Below are positions 23,184 through 34,104 of a stretch of 64,000 nt of DNA, one piece after another. Both the position numbers and the translations under genes were made by a program. Each line of letters begins with the position of its first letter. Position 1 is the first letter of the stretch. Source of the stretch: Terana coerulea (Eukaryota > Basidiomycota > Agaricomycetes > Polyporales > Phanerochaetaceae); contig JAKOGH010000740.1 of NCBI GenBank assembly GCA_024811115.1, positions 534,473 through 598,472 on the forward strand. The letters are read 5' to 3'. The notes below the pieces were generated by a model that searched no databases, was not told where the DNA came from, and worked only from the letters and a program-made list of their open reading frames with translations.

Positions 23184-25087
23184 ATGAGCCGCCAAAATAA
23201 GGAGGGTCTCTCTGCCAGTGCTCGACGGAAGACGCCGTCTGGTGTTCTCAAACTTCCAAAATTTGTTAAGTTCCATAAGGACGACCTTGCGATCGGATGC
23301 GACGAGATCTTTTGGGAAGGTGAGCAAGGCATTGCGCTTGGACCTCTTGTACATCACTGACTTGTATACAGATCCTATGACATACGAGCCTCGCAAGGGC
23401 CCAGACGGTAGAATTCAGCACTGGGGGCTATTCACCGTGAGTGCATCCATCACACATCTCTTGCCGTCTACCTTAAATGAAATTCACAGTATGACAGGCA
23501 AGGATGGCCTTGGATTGACGGCAAGTCAATTTACAATCGGAGGGTACGTGGGTTTCTCTGCGCAATTCGCACACGTGCGAGCCATGACATGGTTCGATTC
23601 AGGTGAAGACTCAGGAGCTCTATGATCGCTCGCGTGCTCCGGAGAATCAGTTCGTAGATGCGCTTGTCAAGAAAAAGGTAAGATCAGTTTCAGGGTCCGG
23701 CTCCGTCAGGGTAGGTAGCTAAGCGTCTTTCCAGATTGCAGCGCTCCGTGAAATGGATGTGGAAGCTTTCAAGAAACGCGATTATACTTTGCATATCCAC
23801 GTGAAGTACGTCCTACGTGTTGAACGCGTGTCACGATGAGCGGACCGACCAGAAAACCGTAGAAATATGCCCAAGCTGCCCGGTTCAGAGAGCGACAGGA
23901 TTTGGCGACGAGTTCGCGTTTCTGGAGGTTTGGCGTTATCAGCATTTGCTGATAAGGTCATGACACCTCTTTTGGATTGTAAGCTCGTTCCTCATCTCTT
24001 TCACCTTGTGATTTCTGAGCGACTCCCTAAATAGCATACGGAACCTCCACTCCCATGTATTCCATGACTTTAAGGATGGTGCACTTTTGGACCCAAAGTA
24101 CTTGCTCTAGTTATCCTATTTTTACTGTTGATGTCTCAACATCATTAGGATTGCGACGCCATCGACATGATGCATCTGCCTCAAACCGGATACGGCTACG
24201 TCCCGGACGAAGAGTATGTATCTTGCGCCCGAAATTTTACCATAGCTAACGGAGATCTGTGACTCTTAGCTGGCTCATGGCCCACATCTTGCGGGCTGAA
24301 GGATCCAAGATGGGTTGGCAGTACGACTATGGCGACAATTGGTACTTCGAAATATTGGTAGGCTTGTGCATATACATTCCAGCATTGCAATTTAAAGTCC
24401 TTTATGTAGGTTGAAGAGATTGCTGCCGTGGAAGATAGCACAGGTGCTGTCACGGTCCTCGGAGGATCGGGCACTCACTGTCCTGCCGAAATCACCCCGG
24501 TGAAGTGGGAGCAGCTTCTCAAAAATGCGGACATCAGCGCCCACGGTCGCAGAGAAGCCCTCCGGGAAATGTTCAAGGCAGAAAACTATTCTTCCCTCCC
24601 GTACTCATCCAACTACGACCTCGAATATTTCCTCTGTCGAAGCTACTCAGAAAGATATTGCAAAGGCCCTCAACTCGCCTGCATCCCTGCGCTCGATAAG
24701 CAAGCAGTTCGTCACGTCGTTCGACGGTGGACAGTCGATTCGTCAGGAACTGCTTGCACACAATCCGAAGATGCTGAAGCGCGGACAGGCGTTGGTTCGA
24801 ACAGCGCTGCTTGACGCGCTCGGTCTTCCCACTGATACGTTCATGGAAGAGGGGTTGGCGGATGAGCGCAGAGATAACCCTGACAAGAGCGCGTGCGCGA
24901 ACTGCGGCAGTCCGAATGACCTCAAGCTTTGCACCGGTTGTCGAAAGAAGTACTATTGTTCAAGGTCATGTTCACGGGTGCGTACCTCATCCTTCTTCCG
25001 GGCAAAGGCAGCGCGTGACTTTTTTTTCTACAGGCGGCGTGGACACAAGGGCATAGGAAAGAATGTACACCGTCCAAAGTAAATTAA
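23184..25087 (+). CDS. PRiA4_ORF3-like domain plus C-terminal MYND zinc finger protein
   Basis: The protein joins a domain like the plasmid pRiA4b ORF-3 family (PF07929) to a MYND finger. The ATG at 23184 starts MSRQNKEGLSASARRK. Early exons include DPMTYEPRKGPDGRIQHWG and YDRQGWPWIDGKSIYNRR. The ORF-3 core is near 24.2-24.5 kb: SKMGWQYDYGDNWYFEILVE. The end carries a full MYND set, CANCGSPNDLKLCTGC, KKYYCSRSCSR, then WTQGHRKEC after an intron; the stop TAA is at 25085-25087. About nine short introns fit GT-AG rules. MYND fingers bind proline-rich peptides, so an adaptor role is possible, but the function of this combination in fungi is not known to me. A shorter, damaged relative lies at 57690-58661. 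Confidence 0.8.
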
Positions 25088-25126
25088 GCTGCGAGTTTGC
25101 GATCCATGCGCCCCAGCCTCAGTATC

Positions 25127-25272
25127 ACGTAGACACAGTTGGGGTCCTGCAGTTGTGCTGGCTGCTCGACAAGTACCCCACACAGGTGAAGGGCCTGTCC
25201 GCGGCCAACTCCACGACTCTGCGAGATCTCAGGGAGACAGGGCAGGAAATCAGAGTCAAGTTTGGTTACTAA
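25127..25272 (+). pseudogene. Relic of the C-terminal tail of the neighbouring membrane-protein family
   Basis: A short open stretch reads VLQLCWLLDKYPTQVKGLS and then LRDLRETGQEIRVKF before a TAA at 25270. It matches the tail of the gene at 25878-28173 (VLQLCWLVNHSPRVVQDLS, LRDLRKEGRAIVHRF) residue by residue with moderate identity. Nothing resembling the rest of that gene is seen upstream, where the PRiA4-MYND gene ends. It is therefore best explained as what remains of a tandem copy. It could instead be an unrecognised last exon of another gene. Confidence 0.65.
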
Positions 25273-25877
25273 TCATCACATCCAAGCGTACTAGGTACAG
25301 GCAAGGACGCTGGTTCGTAATTCATGAACGCCCTATTTGGTTTTACATATTCCTAGGAAACCCCTCGCAATCATAATGCCGTTCCGGATGTCATGCCTGT
25401 ACTGTAATGGCTGTCCTGTGGCGGAGACTAGGTATGGCACAGCTCCGATTCCTGTGGGCGCAATGGGCGCGGGACTCGGAGATGAGCGTTAACTCTATGG
25501 GAGTCAGACTCCATCGCTTCTGGTGCGCACACTCGGATCCCTCTCATGGGACGTATATTCTAACTACAGATCACCATTCGAACATTCCGCGTTACAGAAC
25601 ATGCACCCAGCCAATCCCTCTCAGTCTAGTGTCGCGCGCTACGCAGAGGGCGCAGGTGGCGGACAGCAAGAGGTACGCATCAGCAGAACTTTAACTGCGT
25701 TCATGGCAATCACTAACATTTCTGCCATAGAATGTCATGTACAGCCGCACAAATCAAGCCCTGGTTGTAAGATCTGCCATGCTTGGGACTTTGCCTTTCT
25801 CGATAGCGCCCACATAGCTATATGATTTGAGCTGTGTCACCCTCCATGTCTAGCTCTTTAAGGGCCGCGCACCGACC
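25273..25877. other. Intergenic region
   Basis: About 600 bases with short open frames only, none of which resembles the neighbouring genes. The right end must hold the promoter of the membrane-protein gene. I see no repeat or RNA gene. Confidence 0.35.
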
Positions 25878-28173
25878 ATGTCTACTGCAGAACGCAGCTC
25901 TCTACTGTCCGGGCATACCTCCATGACCACAGCACAACGCGGCGGGTCTTGGAAAGCGGGCTTCAAGCGCGAAACTCCCTTCGTGGTCTGCACGGCCCTC
26001 CATCTTCTCCTAGTCGCCGGACACCTCGCCCTCATCATTATCCGCCGCAACGGCCACCCACTGCACCTCGTGAACGATAACCTCTTCACGCACGCTCTAT
26101 ATTATGTCGTCGTGTACGCCCCTTCTGTGATTGTGAAGGTGAGGCCAGCAGTGCAATCCTACAAATATGCAGAAACCATTGTGCTGAAACTCCCATTTCG
26201 TTACAGGCTTACCTTGTTCTTCTGCTCTATCTGACCCAAAAGCTCGCCCTCCGCCGCATTCTGCACGTCGAGCAAAGTCTGACGGCCATCCACGACAAGG
26301 CATTCGCATGGCTTGGCCTCGGCGCCGCCATCCCGACGTTGTGGAACCAGATACAGGTCCCGGCCGCAGTCACCGGTGTGTCTGGCATCATGCTCTACCT
26401 CGCCGGGCTTTTTGGTATCAGCGTCATCTCGCCAGGACTCATTTCCTTGGGTTACGTCTACACCAATGAAGTGCGGTTCCTGAACATCACTTCCGTGCTC
26501 CCAGATGTAGGGCAAGATGCCACTTTGTACGTGTCTCACGTGCTATTCAATTTGATTGGATGTATTCTCATACTGCTTGTTGCATCGATACAGACTTACT
26601 GCAGCTTACCCTGCCGTCAACCTCATCCCACTCATGGATGACGCCATCTCCACGTACGGCCTGAAAGACAGCCTGATATACGACTTGCCGAATTTTGTCG
26701 AGGCGGCCGCCGTCCATGTCGCCGCGGTGCAGATCGGGTGCAACTGCCAGGACATCCCGGGCACATCCCAGCAAGGCGCATTCGACCCAGAGACCGGCAC
26801 GTTCACGTTCCATATCAACGACAACCTTCAACCTATTCGTTTTGCTCCTAGTAAGTGTCAACCATCCTGTGAATATATCTGGGTGTTGCTCACCATGTCG
26901 TTCGTAGCATCTAGGACTCTAAACGTCTTGGGACCTACGCTGCTCGATGCCGCGAGTGGCTCTGTGCCGCTCGCATCCATGATCGTCGCCTCGACCCTGC
27001 AGGTAATTGACGACCTCTCGGGAACCGCGGGTCCGGCCGTGCAGTTAACTCAAGACGTAAATCCGGAGAGCTGCATCGTAAGCTCCGACTGCAGTGCGTC
27101 CTCCGAGATCCTTATCTCTGCCCCAGTTTAATCGAAGCCAAATCCCGAACCTAACCTGCGGTGCTTTTTTAGACGTGGTGACTTCCGTGCAGCTCATGGC
27201 CTGCGACTTCACAATGGCGAACACGACGACGAAGGTCATCCCGCAGCTTGGCCCAGACGCGTCATTAAATACGAACGTCGTCGCCGCTGCCTGGAGCGCG
27301 TGGAGCCTCCCGCAGGTTCCGACGGATCCCAGAACTATCCCTGGTTCGCCTTGTGATTTCATGTCTGCAATCTATGTCACTCACAAAACTTGTATCTGCT
27401 AGATCGGCGCGTTCCCAGCCCTCTCGCCACTCAGCAGCGTCGTGCAGTCCTTCGCCGTCCCCTCCGGCTCCTCTGCCTCAAGCCCCGGCACCGCAGGAAA
27501 CCAGACGCTCTCCCTCCTCGACGCGTACGCCTCCCCACCCCCGTCAACCACATCCCGCTGACAAAGCCACACTAGGAGCGTCATGGGCGCGCTCGGCTTC
27601 TGGCGCGCGGACGTGCACGCCGTCACGCTCGGGCGAGCTGAACAAGGCGCTCGAGACCGCCGTCGGCATGGTCTACTGGCGAGGTGGGCTTTTTTATCGG
27701 GCATCGAAACGCGTAGGGCTGACCGTCCGTCGTCAACAGCGGCAATGCTGCGCGCCCTCGCCGCCCTCCCGCCCCAGGGCCCCGGCGCCGCACGCGCGCC
27801 CGCGGTGCGCTTCGCCGTGCAGATCAGCAAATACATGGTAAGCCCCCCCTGAGTCTCCTCCCTCCCCACCATCCCTCTCACCTTCTGCTCCTCCTCCTCT
27901 TCCCCTACCACGCAGCCCTGGGCAGGCCTCGCGATCGCGCTCGCCCTCACGCTGCTCGCAGCGGGCCTCACCTGGCAGCCGAAGCCCGAGAAGGGCGGCG
28001 GCGCGCTGCCGGACGTGGCGCCGGACGTCGCCGCCGCGGGCGTGCTGCAGCTCTGCTGGCTCGTGAACCACAGCCCGCGCGTCGTGCAGGACCTCTCGCG
28101 CGCGGACCCGGCCGACCTGCGTGACCTGCGCAAGGAGGGGCGCGCGATCGTGCACCGGTTCTGTCGGCCGTGA
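25878..28173 (+). CDS. Multispanning membrane protein of unknown function
   Basis: The ATG at 25878 opens MSTAERSSLLSGHTS and a cytosolic-type N-terminus. Hydrophobic segments follow: TPFVVCTALHLLLVAGHLAL, a second near ALYYVVVYAPSVIV, then LVLLLYLTQ after an intron, and GIMLYLAGLFGISVISPGL. A long soluble part comes next, with Cys-containing text such as VAAVQIGCNCQDIPGTSQQG and QLMACDFTMANTTTKVIPQL, probably extracellular or lumenal. A last membrane span is PWAGLAIALALTLLAAGL. The tail VLQLCWLVNHSPRVVQDLS ends at TGA 28171-28173. This build (several spans, large middle domain, one late span) recurs in many copies in polypore genomes with no assigned role. A frame slip is needed near 27630, where the run GGG seems one base too long. 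The copy relic at 25127-25272 shows that this family duplicates locally. Confidence 0.75.
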
Positions 28174-29009
28174 GAGGACGTCTGGTCGGGTTGTCCTCGT
28201 ATGTCGGGGTCTTGTGCCGTGCCCCTCGGGAGAGTGCGTTTGCTCGTATTGGGACGTCTGGGTATCTGGTAGTATACCAATCGCTAATACCGAAGAATTC
28301 GAACCTGAACCATACTGTAGATCAAAGCTAGCTCGGGATTAAATATGGCCTATATGTACTGATTAATGTCTCCGCTTTCTCCGTAAACGCATGTATACCA
28401 CCGTACCATTACCATAATTTCGTGCGTTGAAATGTTCAACGTTACTAAACGACTGAGAAGAACATGAAGGACAAAACACACGCACCAACAGGCGATGGTG
28501 GGACGCGAGATATGCGAACGTACGTGAAAAGCACGTCTGACGCATGAGGTCGTCGTGAACGTCGAGAGCAACGTCCGACGGCGTACGTGTAAGCTGCTCG
28601 AAGTGACTAAACCATCGTGGTCACGTCGTATACCATGACCCCGTCGCCACAATTCGGGGAACTCGCGAATGACAAGTTCTCACTTCCGTCGTCCACACAA
28701 CGCCAGCAAAAGACAACGTCTAGTGAACAGATTATTTTGCATTGCGATACGACTAGTAATACAGCTACTAGGTAAACAACATGTTTGGACTTGTGAGCCA
28801 CATCATCTCTGCGGCAACTTGTGGAGAAAAAGAGGTATGTCAAAAGAACTGGTCAATAGGAAGAAGGTATGGTAAGTTAAGGGAGATATCTGCGAGATAG
28901 CAGCGCAAAGGTGGTATCATCGGGGCACTGAAGGAGTCCATGTGGAAGGAGGCGACGAGCGAACGAGGAGAAAGTGAACGTTGAAGGAAGGGGCAAACGG
29001 CAACGATGC
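28174..29009. other. Intergenic region between convergent genes
   Basis: About 830 bases without a credible open frame. Both flanking genes end here, so the stretch should contain two 3' untranslated regions. The middle part is AT-richer than the genes. No terminal repeats, tRNA or hairpin of note were found. Confidence 0.4.
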
Positions 29010-31836
29010 TTAGACAATGTTGAACGCCTCGCTGCGCCAGTCGCTGCCCTTCACCGCCGCGTCCGCGCGCTCCTGGACGCGGTTGACCCAGCCGCCAGGG
29101 TAACCCTCGTCCTTGAGGATCGCCGAGTCGCGCTTGCCGACGACCTTGAACTGCGCGTGCCGCTCGTCCTTCTTCGCCTGCGCGCCGCTCTTCACGCTCT
29201 CCGCCTCGTCCTTCTTGCGCTGGAAGAGTTCCTGCAGCACCTGCGTCCGGCTCTTCTCGTCCGTCTCCTTCGCCTCCGCCATGCGGTCGCGCACGCCGAC
29301 GAGCTGCCCGTCGACATACTCGAGCGCGGTGCGCACGCTGTCAGCGATCGCCTTCTGCAGCTGCTTCTTCACGAGCCCAGTTGCGAGCGGCCGGAAAGTC
29401 TTGTAGAGCAGGTCGTGCTTCGAGTCGCGGATGCTAAACTTGAGCGTGTCGACCTTGACGTTGACGTCCTTGACATGGAAGACGGAGCTCGTGTCCTTGC
29501 CCGCGCTCGCGATGTGGGCAGTGATGGTGAGACCTTGGCCGCCGAGGAGAACGTCCGCGAGACCAGAGTCCTGCAGCTTCGGGATGCCAGTCTTCTTGCG
29601 GAAGTAGAACGCGACGTCCTTCATGTCCGCCTGGATCTGCGCGAACGTGAGCGTGAACTCGTGGTGGTTCTCGTCCCGGATCGCGTCGTACGGCGAGAAT
29701 TTGATAAAGTTGTGCGCCTCCATCGAGACGATGTTCGGGAACAGGTTGCGTCCCGCAAGCGCGAGGTTCTCGATAATGACGTCGAGAGAGTCGTCCGTGT
29801 ACTCGATGCGGGGGATGGGGACGTAGCCAACCTAAATATTATTCTGTTAGCCCACGACTATGTCGATCATGTTGGGAGAACGTACCTGGTCGATGATGCT
29901 CGGCAGGATGACCTTGCGGATGTCCATCCAGAGCTCGGGCTTCCAGCGCAGGTTGCCCTCACCGTCGAAGAGCAGGTCTTTCGTGAGGCGGGCCCAGTCG
30001 TCGCCGAAGCGCTTGTTGACCGGATCGTTGCCGATCGCGGAGAAGAACTCGCCCGAACGGTTGATGAGGTTGTCGAAGTGCCCCTTGTACTTGTCGTCGT
30101 AGAAGCTACGGCCCTGCTCCTTAATCGCGGTGGCCCGGTTGTTGCACTCCGGCTCCAGCACGTAACCAGGCTCGAGGAGAACCTAAACCACTATTCAGTA
30201 CGAAGTCTGCTTCGACTTATATGCAATGGCTTACCTTGCGAATGTAGGCGTCCACCTCCTTGAACCAGTTGCGGAGCCCTTCATCCTGCTGCGCATCCTG
30301 GTACAAGACCTGCAAGGCATCGCCGATTGTGTCGAGGCTCTTGCCATTGGCAAAGCGCTCAATGAGGGTGCGCAGCTCAGACATGGCCTGCTGCAAGGAA
30401 CCATCGGAGGTGACCTTCTCGTGCGAATCTTTGGCGTGTCCAGCGATGGTACGCGAATGCGTCGAGTACTCCTCGACAAAGTCCAAAAGCCAGCGCATGG
30501 CCTCCTGGTAGTCCTTGTGCTTCTGGCACTCGACAATGACCTGCGCATACACTCAGTCGCTGATGCCTTCTCATAAACAAAATACGGCGCACCTTCTTGC
30601 CACGGTAGATAAACTGATCACGGCGCTCCTCGGGGAAGTACTCGTTTGAGAGGAAGTTCTTCGCTTGGTCGTATTGCTCGCGCGCGCGATCCTTCCTGGT
30701 CGCTCGCGCGGTCCTTGTGCTCCTGAGGAACGCGGTCGAGAAGGTTGTCGCGGGTCTCGCGAAGTTTGTTCATCAAACCGCCCTTCTTCTGCGCAACCTC
30801 ATCGGGATTGTTGGGGTCCGTGTCCAAGGGGTCGCCGCCCATACGCTGCTTGGTGTCCTCAGCATGCTCCTGGGCGACTTGCTGAAAGGCAACGTGAATA
30901 AAGCAAAAATGAAGCAGTGCGCATACACCGACCTTGCCCTGGTTCAACAAATCTTCCTGGCGGTTCGGGTCTTGAGATTGAGCATACAGGTCCTGGGCGG
31001 GCTTGATGAATTCGTCTCCCGTGCGAACGGTGCCGTCGTTCTGCACAATGGTGGCGCCGTTGCCGAGCTCGTCGTGTGGGTGCTGCTTGATAGTCGCATC
31101 GACACCAGGCACGCGGGCCTCAAGGACCTGAAAAATAACACATCAGAACAATGCCATAGACAGGTATAGGAATGGAACTCACGGGTGTCTCGTCAGGTCC
31201 AGCGTGGCGGCCGCCCTCGGTGTAGAAGCGGTCGTTGGGCGCAGTGTCATCGACTTGGCGGAGGCGCTCCTCATTTGGGCGAGCCTTTTCAGCCGCCTTC
31301 ACCGCACCGCGAGCAAAGAGGTCGCGGCCGATGACGGAAAAGTCGCTGAGGAGCTTGCGGACCTCGGCGTTGGTGAGCAGGAGGGTGACGAGGGTGCGCA
31401 GATGGGCGACTGCCTGCTGGCCGTCGCTCCTGACCTTCTCCTTGTCGACAGGGAGCACCTCGTTCGGGTCCTTCTTTCCAGCGTCGAAGTTGACGTCGCG
31501 CGTGTGCCAGACGAAGTTCTGCAGGATCTCGTCCGCGTTCTTGTCCTTGACCATCAGCCGCGCGGTCTCGATGATGTCGCGCATGTCCTGGATGAGGCGG
31601 CGGCCCTCCTTGGAGAGGTCGCCCTCGGGCACAGGCGAGTGGGCGATGACATACTGCAGCGTGCGGTCGATCTGCTCGTTGGAGGGCATGCGCGACTCCT
31701 TGAAGGCCTGGAGGACGCCGTAGAAGCGCAGTTTGCGGTCGACATCGGCGGCCTGCTGCTGCTTATCGATGGGAGAGACGACGGAGCCCTTGGCGGGGTG
31801 GTCCGAGATGTCCTTGGGTGCGTTGGGGAGAGACAT
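29010..31836 (-). CDS. HAM1-like protein (HAM1_N/HAM1_C, formerly DUF5923/DUF4449 type)
   Basis: A large soluble protein is read on the minus strand from ATG 31836 (MSLPNAPKDISDHPAKGSVV) to the stop at 29010, with introns near 31160, 30880, 30560, 30200 and 29850. The N-terminal half is helical and charged (LQYVIAHSPVPEGDLSKEGR). The C-terminal half reads YVPIPRIEYTDDSLDVIIEN, LALAGRNLFPNIVSMEAHNF and a lysine-rich end. The C-terminal text with alternating strands resembles the lipid-binding BPI/LBP fold ascribed to this fungal family. I know no defined biochemical role. The reading frame breaks by one extra base around 30690, between KDRASDQ and the continuing text KDRAREQYDQAKNFLS; the rest is intact and well conserved in style, so this looks like a sequence error. 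Confidence 0.8.
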
Positions 31837-32303
31837 GGCTGGGGGTATGTGGGTGGTGGTTGGTTCGGTTTACAAGAACGGGGAGGCGGTCGTAAACGTT
31901 AGAGGTCGTGAACGGAGGGGGTCGTGAGAGGGTCTGTGACGAGAGTCGGCGACAGGGGCTCCCTTTATTCACGACGACGGAAGCAGCGTCATCGAAGAGC
32001 AGTTGTGGAGACGTGGCTCTTCCGTTCCTGGCAAGACCACTTTCGGCACTCATCCTCTTCCGCTCCACCGAAAACATAACCCTTTGACACTTTGTCCGTT
32101 CTGACGCAGTTCTGACGCTTGCCCGATGCAGCGGCAGGCGGCGGCAGGTCGAGGTACGCGTGACGTCACCTTTTCATTCACCTTTCATTTAGGCCCAATC
32201 GACCGGCGCTTCCCGCCGCCCTTTCATGATCCGCTCAAAGGTACGCGTTGGAATATTCTCGATCCATCGTATGTTAGTGTGTGCACGCTGTCCAGACCGG
32301 CCG
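31837..32303. promoter_or_regulatory. Promoter of the HAM1-like gene and 3' flank of the NmrA-like gene
   Basis: The left side lies upstream of the minus-strand ATG at 31836 and must hold its promoter. The right side is the 3' flank of the NmrA-like gene that ends at 32304. A TGACGTCA palindrome at 32160-32167, the consensus site of bZIP/CREB-type factors, lies about 325 bases upstream of the HAM1-like start. Confidence 0.45.
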
Positions 32304-33354
32304 CTACCCAGGGACGCGCAGCTCCCGCCGCACATGCGCCTCCCAGCTCGTCGGCGCTCGCCCGAGCAGCCACCCGAGCACGTTGCTGTTCCCAGGAATG
32401 CCCCTGCTCCGCTATCAGCCCTGGCGTATCCACATAGCCTATTCTGACGCATCACCCACCGCTTGTCGTAATAGTACAACATCCGGTCCAACGCGTCCTT
32501 CCCGTACTCCGTCTCTGTCTTCGCGTGCACCACTGCCCTCGCCACCAGCTCCGCCCGCGGCACCAGCGTGCACGCTACGTCTCGCCCTGCGACGTTGGCA
32601 ACGGTCTTCGCGACGCTCCTCGAGGGTGCTGTTCTGCCCGACGACCTCGTAGGTCGCCCGGTTGTGCTTCTCCGGGGAGAGGAGGACGAGCACGGCGGCG
32701 GCGGCGAGGTCGACGAGGTCGACGAAGCCTTGGAGCACCGTCGGCGTGTAAGCACAGTTCAGCGTCCCGTTTTGCGCTGCTGCTTTGACATCCATGTTTT
32801 GCATGAATGACGCCGGCTGCGATGACGTTTTAGCCTGGAAACTTCTGATACGCATAATGTGATCCATACCGAGAGTATTGTGTAGCTCAAGTCGCTCTCT
32901 ATGAGATACTCTTCGACTCTATATAGTTATTGCAATCAACGTTTAGTTCCAATCCTCAAAATAGCACTCACCTCCGCTTCACATCATGGTTCAACAACTT
33001 GCTCACCACGCTGTGGAACACGCTGCAATACACAAAATGCTTCACGCCCGCCTTCTTCGCCTCCTCGACGACCGTGATGCCGATCGCCGTCTCGTTCGGA
33101 TGGAACGCCGGCGCGTTGTGGAACACCACGTCTACGCCTGCCATCGCGGCGGTGATAGTCGACAGTTCCGTAAAGTCGCCGAGGGCGAAGGACGTGCGGG
33201 GCAGGGCGGGGTGTGCAGCCTGCAGCTTCTTGATGGCGTCCTCCGAGCGCACGAAGAGCCGCAGGTCCGCGGACGTGACGGCGCTGGAAGCGAGGAGCGC
33301 GGCGAGAACGTACCCCGACGTGCGTCCAGAGGCAGCGGTAATGAGAATAACCAT
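32304..33354 (-). CDS. NmrA-like NAD(P)-binding protein
   Basis: A protein of about 280 residues of the atypical short-chain dehydrogenase (NmrA) class is read from ATG 33354. It starts MVILITAASGRTSGYVLAAL, a beta-alpha-beta nucleotide-binding start with a modified glycine motif. Further landmarks are GDFTELSTITAAMAGVDVVF, AGVKHFVYCSVFHSVVSKLL, then EEYLIESDLSYTIL in a small second exon, and PASFMQN at the start of the third. The last exon ends RRELRVPG with the stop at 32304-32306. Such proteins sense redox cofactor state or act as isoflavone-reductase-like enzymes; substrate cannot be inferred. One extra base near 32620, between STLEE and AKTVANVAGRD, breaks the frame. Confidence 0.8.
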
Positions 33355-34104
33355 GCTTTCGGCCAATATTCCTATTTGCTGGACGAGGGTCAAGCCCGGC
33401 GGTGTCAGGATGGGAAGAACGGAAGCTACTTCTACAGACAGCGCACCTCTTATATATCCCGCTCCCAAACACACGCGGCACCACCACCAGCTGACTTAGA
33501 CCCTGTCAGTCGGTATGACTAGAGCTGTTGGCCTCGAAAGCGCAGGCTGCGAGCGGGTTCGCTGGGCACGGCAGGCTGCCGGAGCACTTGCGTCATGGCG
33601 TGGCAACGATGCGTCGTCTCTTTGTCCTTCCTCTTCGGCGGTTCTCGCGCAGCTACAAGCTCCTGGGTCTGCGCTTTTGTGTCTCTAGTCCCTGGAGCGG
33701 TGGGCGGTGGCAAAGACATAGAGGTCGTCCGGGGTGAGCAGCGTCGACGATCGACGTCGAAATGCGCCGCCGGAAAGCGCGAGAAAGCGAAGCCGAGTCA
33801 CGCATCACACAGTGCGAATTTGCGTGACGGCTCGCGGCCGTGACATGGACGCGTTGTCGTACTCTCCGAGTCCTGGGACCATCGAGTGCAGATTAGGCTG
33901 CAAAATGCTGCAAACGCGCTTCTACGGCACGCAGAACGACAAGGCCATCTTTTGTCAGTGGTATACACTGGTCTGCTGTATATATAACTTCCACGACACA
34001 AATATGGCCTGGTGAGTTCGCATATAGCCACGTTGAACAGGAACGAAGTTAACTTTAGCCCATCAAACGAAGAAATGGATACGTTGAGACCATGCGGGCG
34101 CCCG
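33355..34104. other. Intergenic region
   Basis: About 750 bases hold the promoter of the NmrA-like gene on the left and the 3' flank of the F-box gene on the right. Open frames are short and overlapping. A TATA-like TATATAT block at 33451-33457, with a second at 33978-33984, could serve initiation, the first about 100 bases upstream of the NmrA-like ATG. Confidence 0.4.

Noticed and set aside
27399..28280. Minus-strand open frame of 293 codons
   Set aside because: Antisense to the last exons of the membrane-protein gene, Arg/Ser-rich without any motif.
28290..28320. Possible tRNA B-box on the minus strand (GGTTCGAATTC)
   Set aside because: The T-stem bases do not pair and no acceptor or D-arm fits around it.
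28974..30263. Plus-strand open frame of 429 codons
   Set aside because: It lies antisense to the HAM1-like gene and is made of Arg/Leu/Val/Asp-rich text produced by its codon bias; the minus strand carries the conserved protein.
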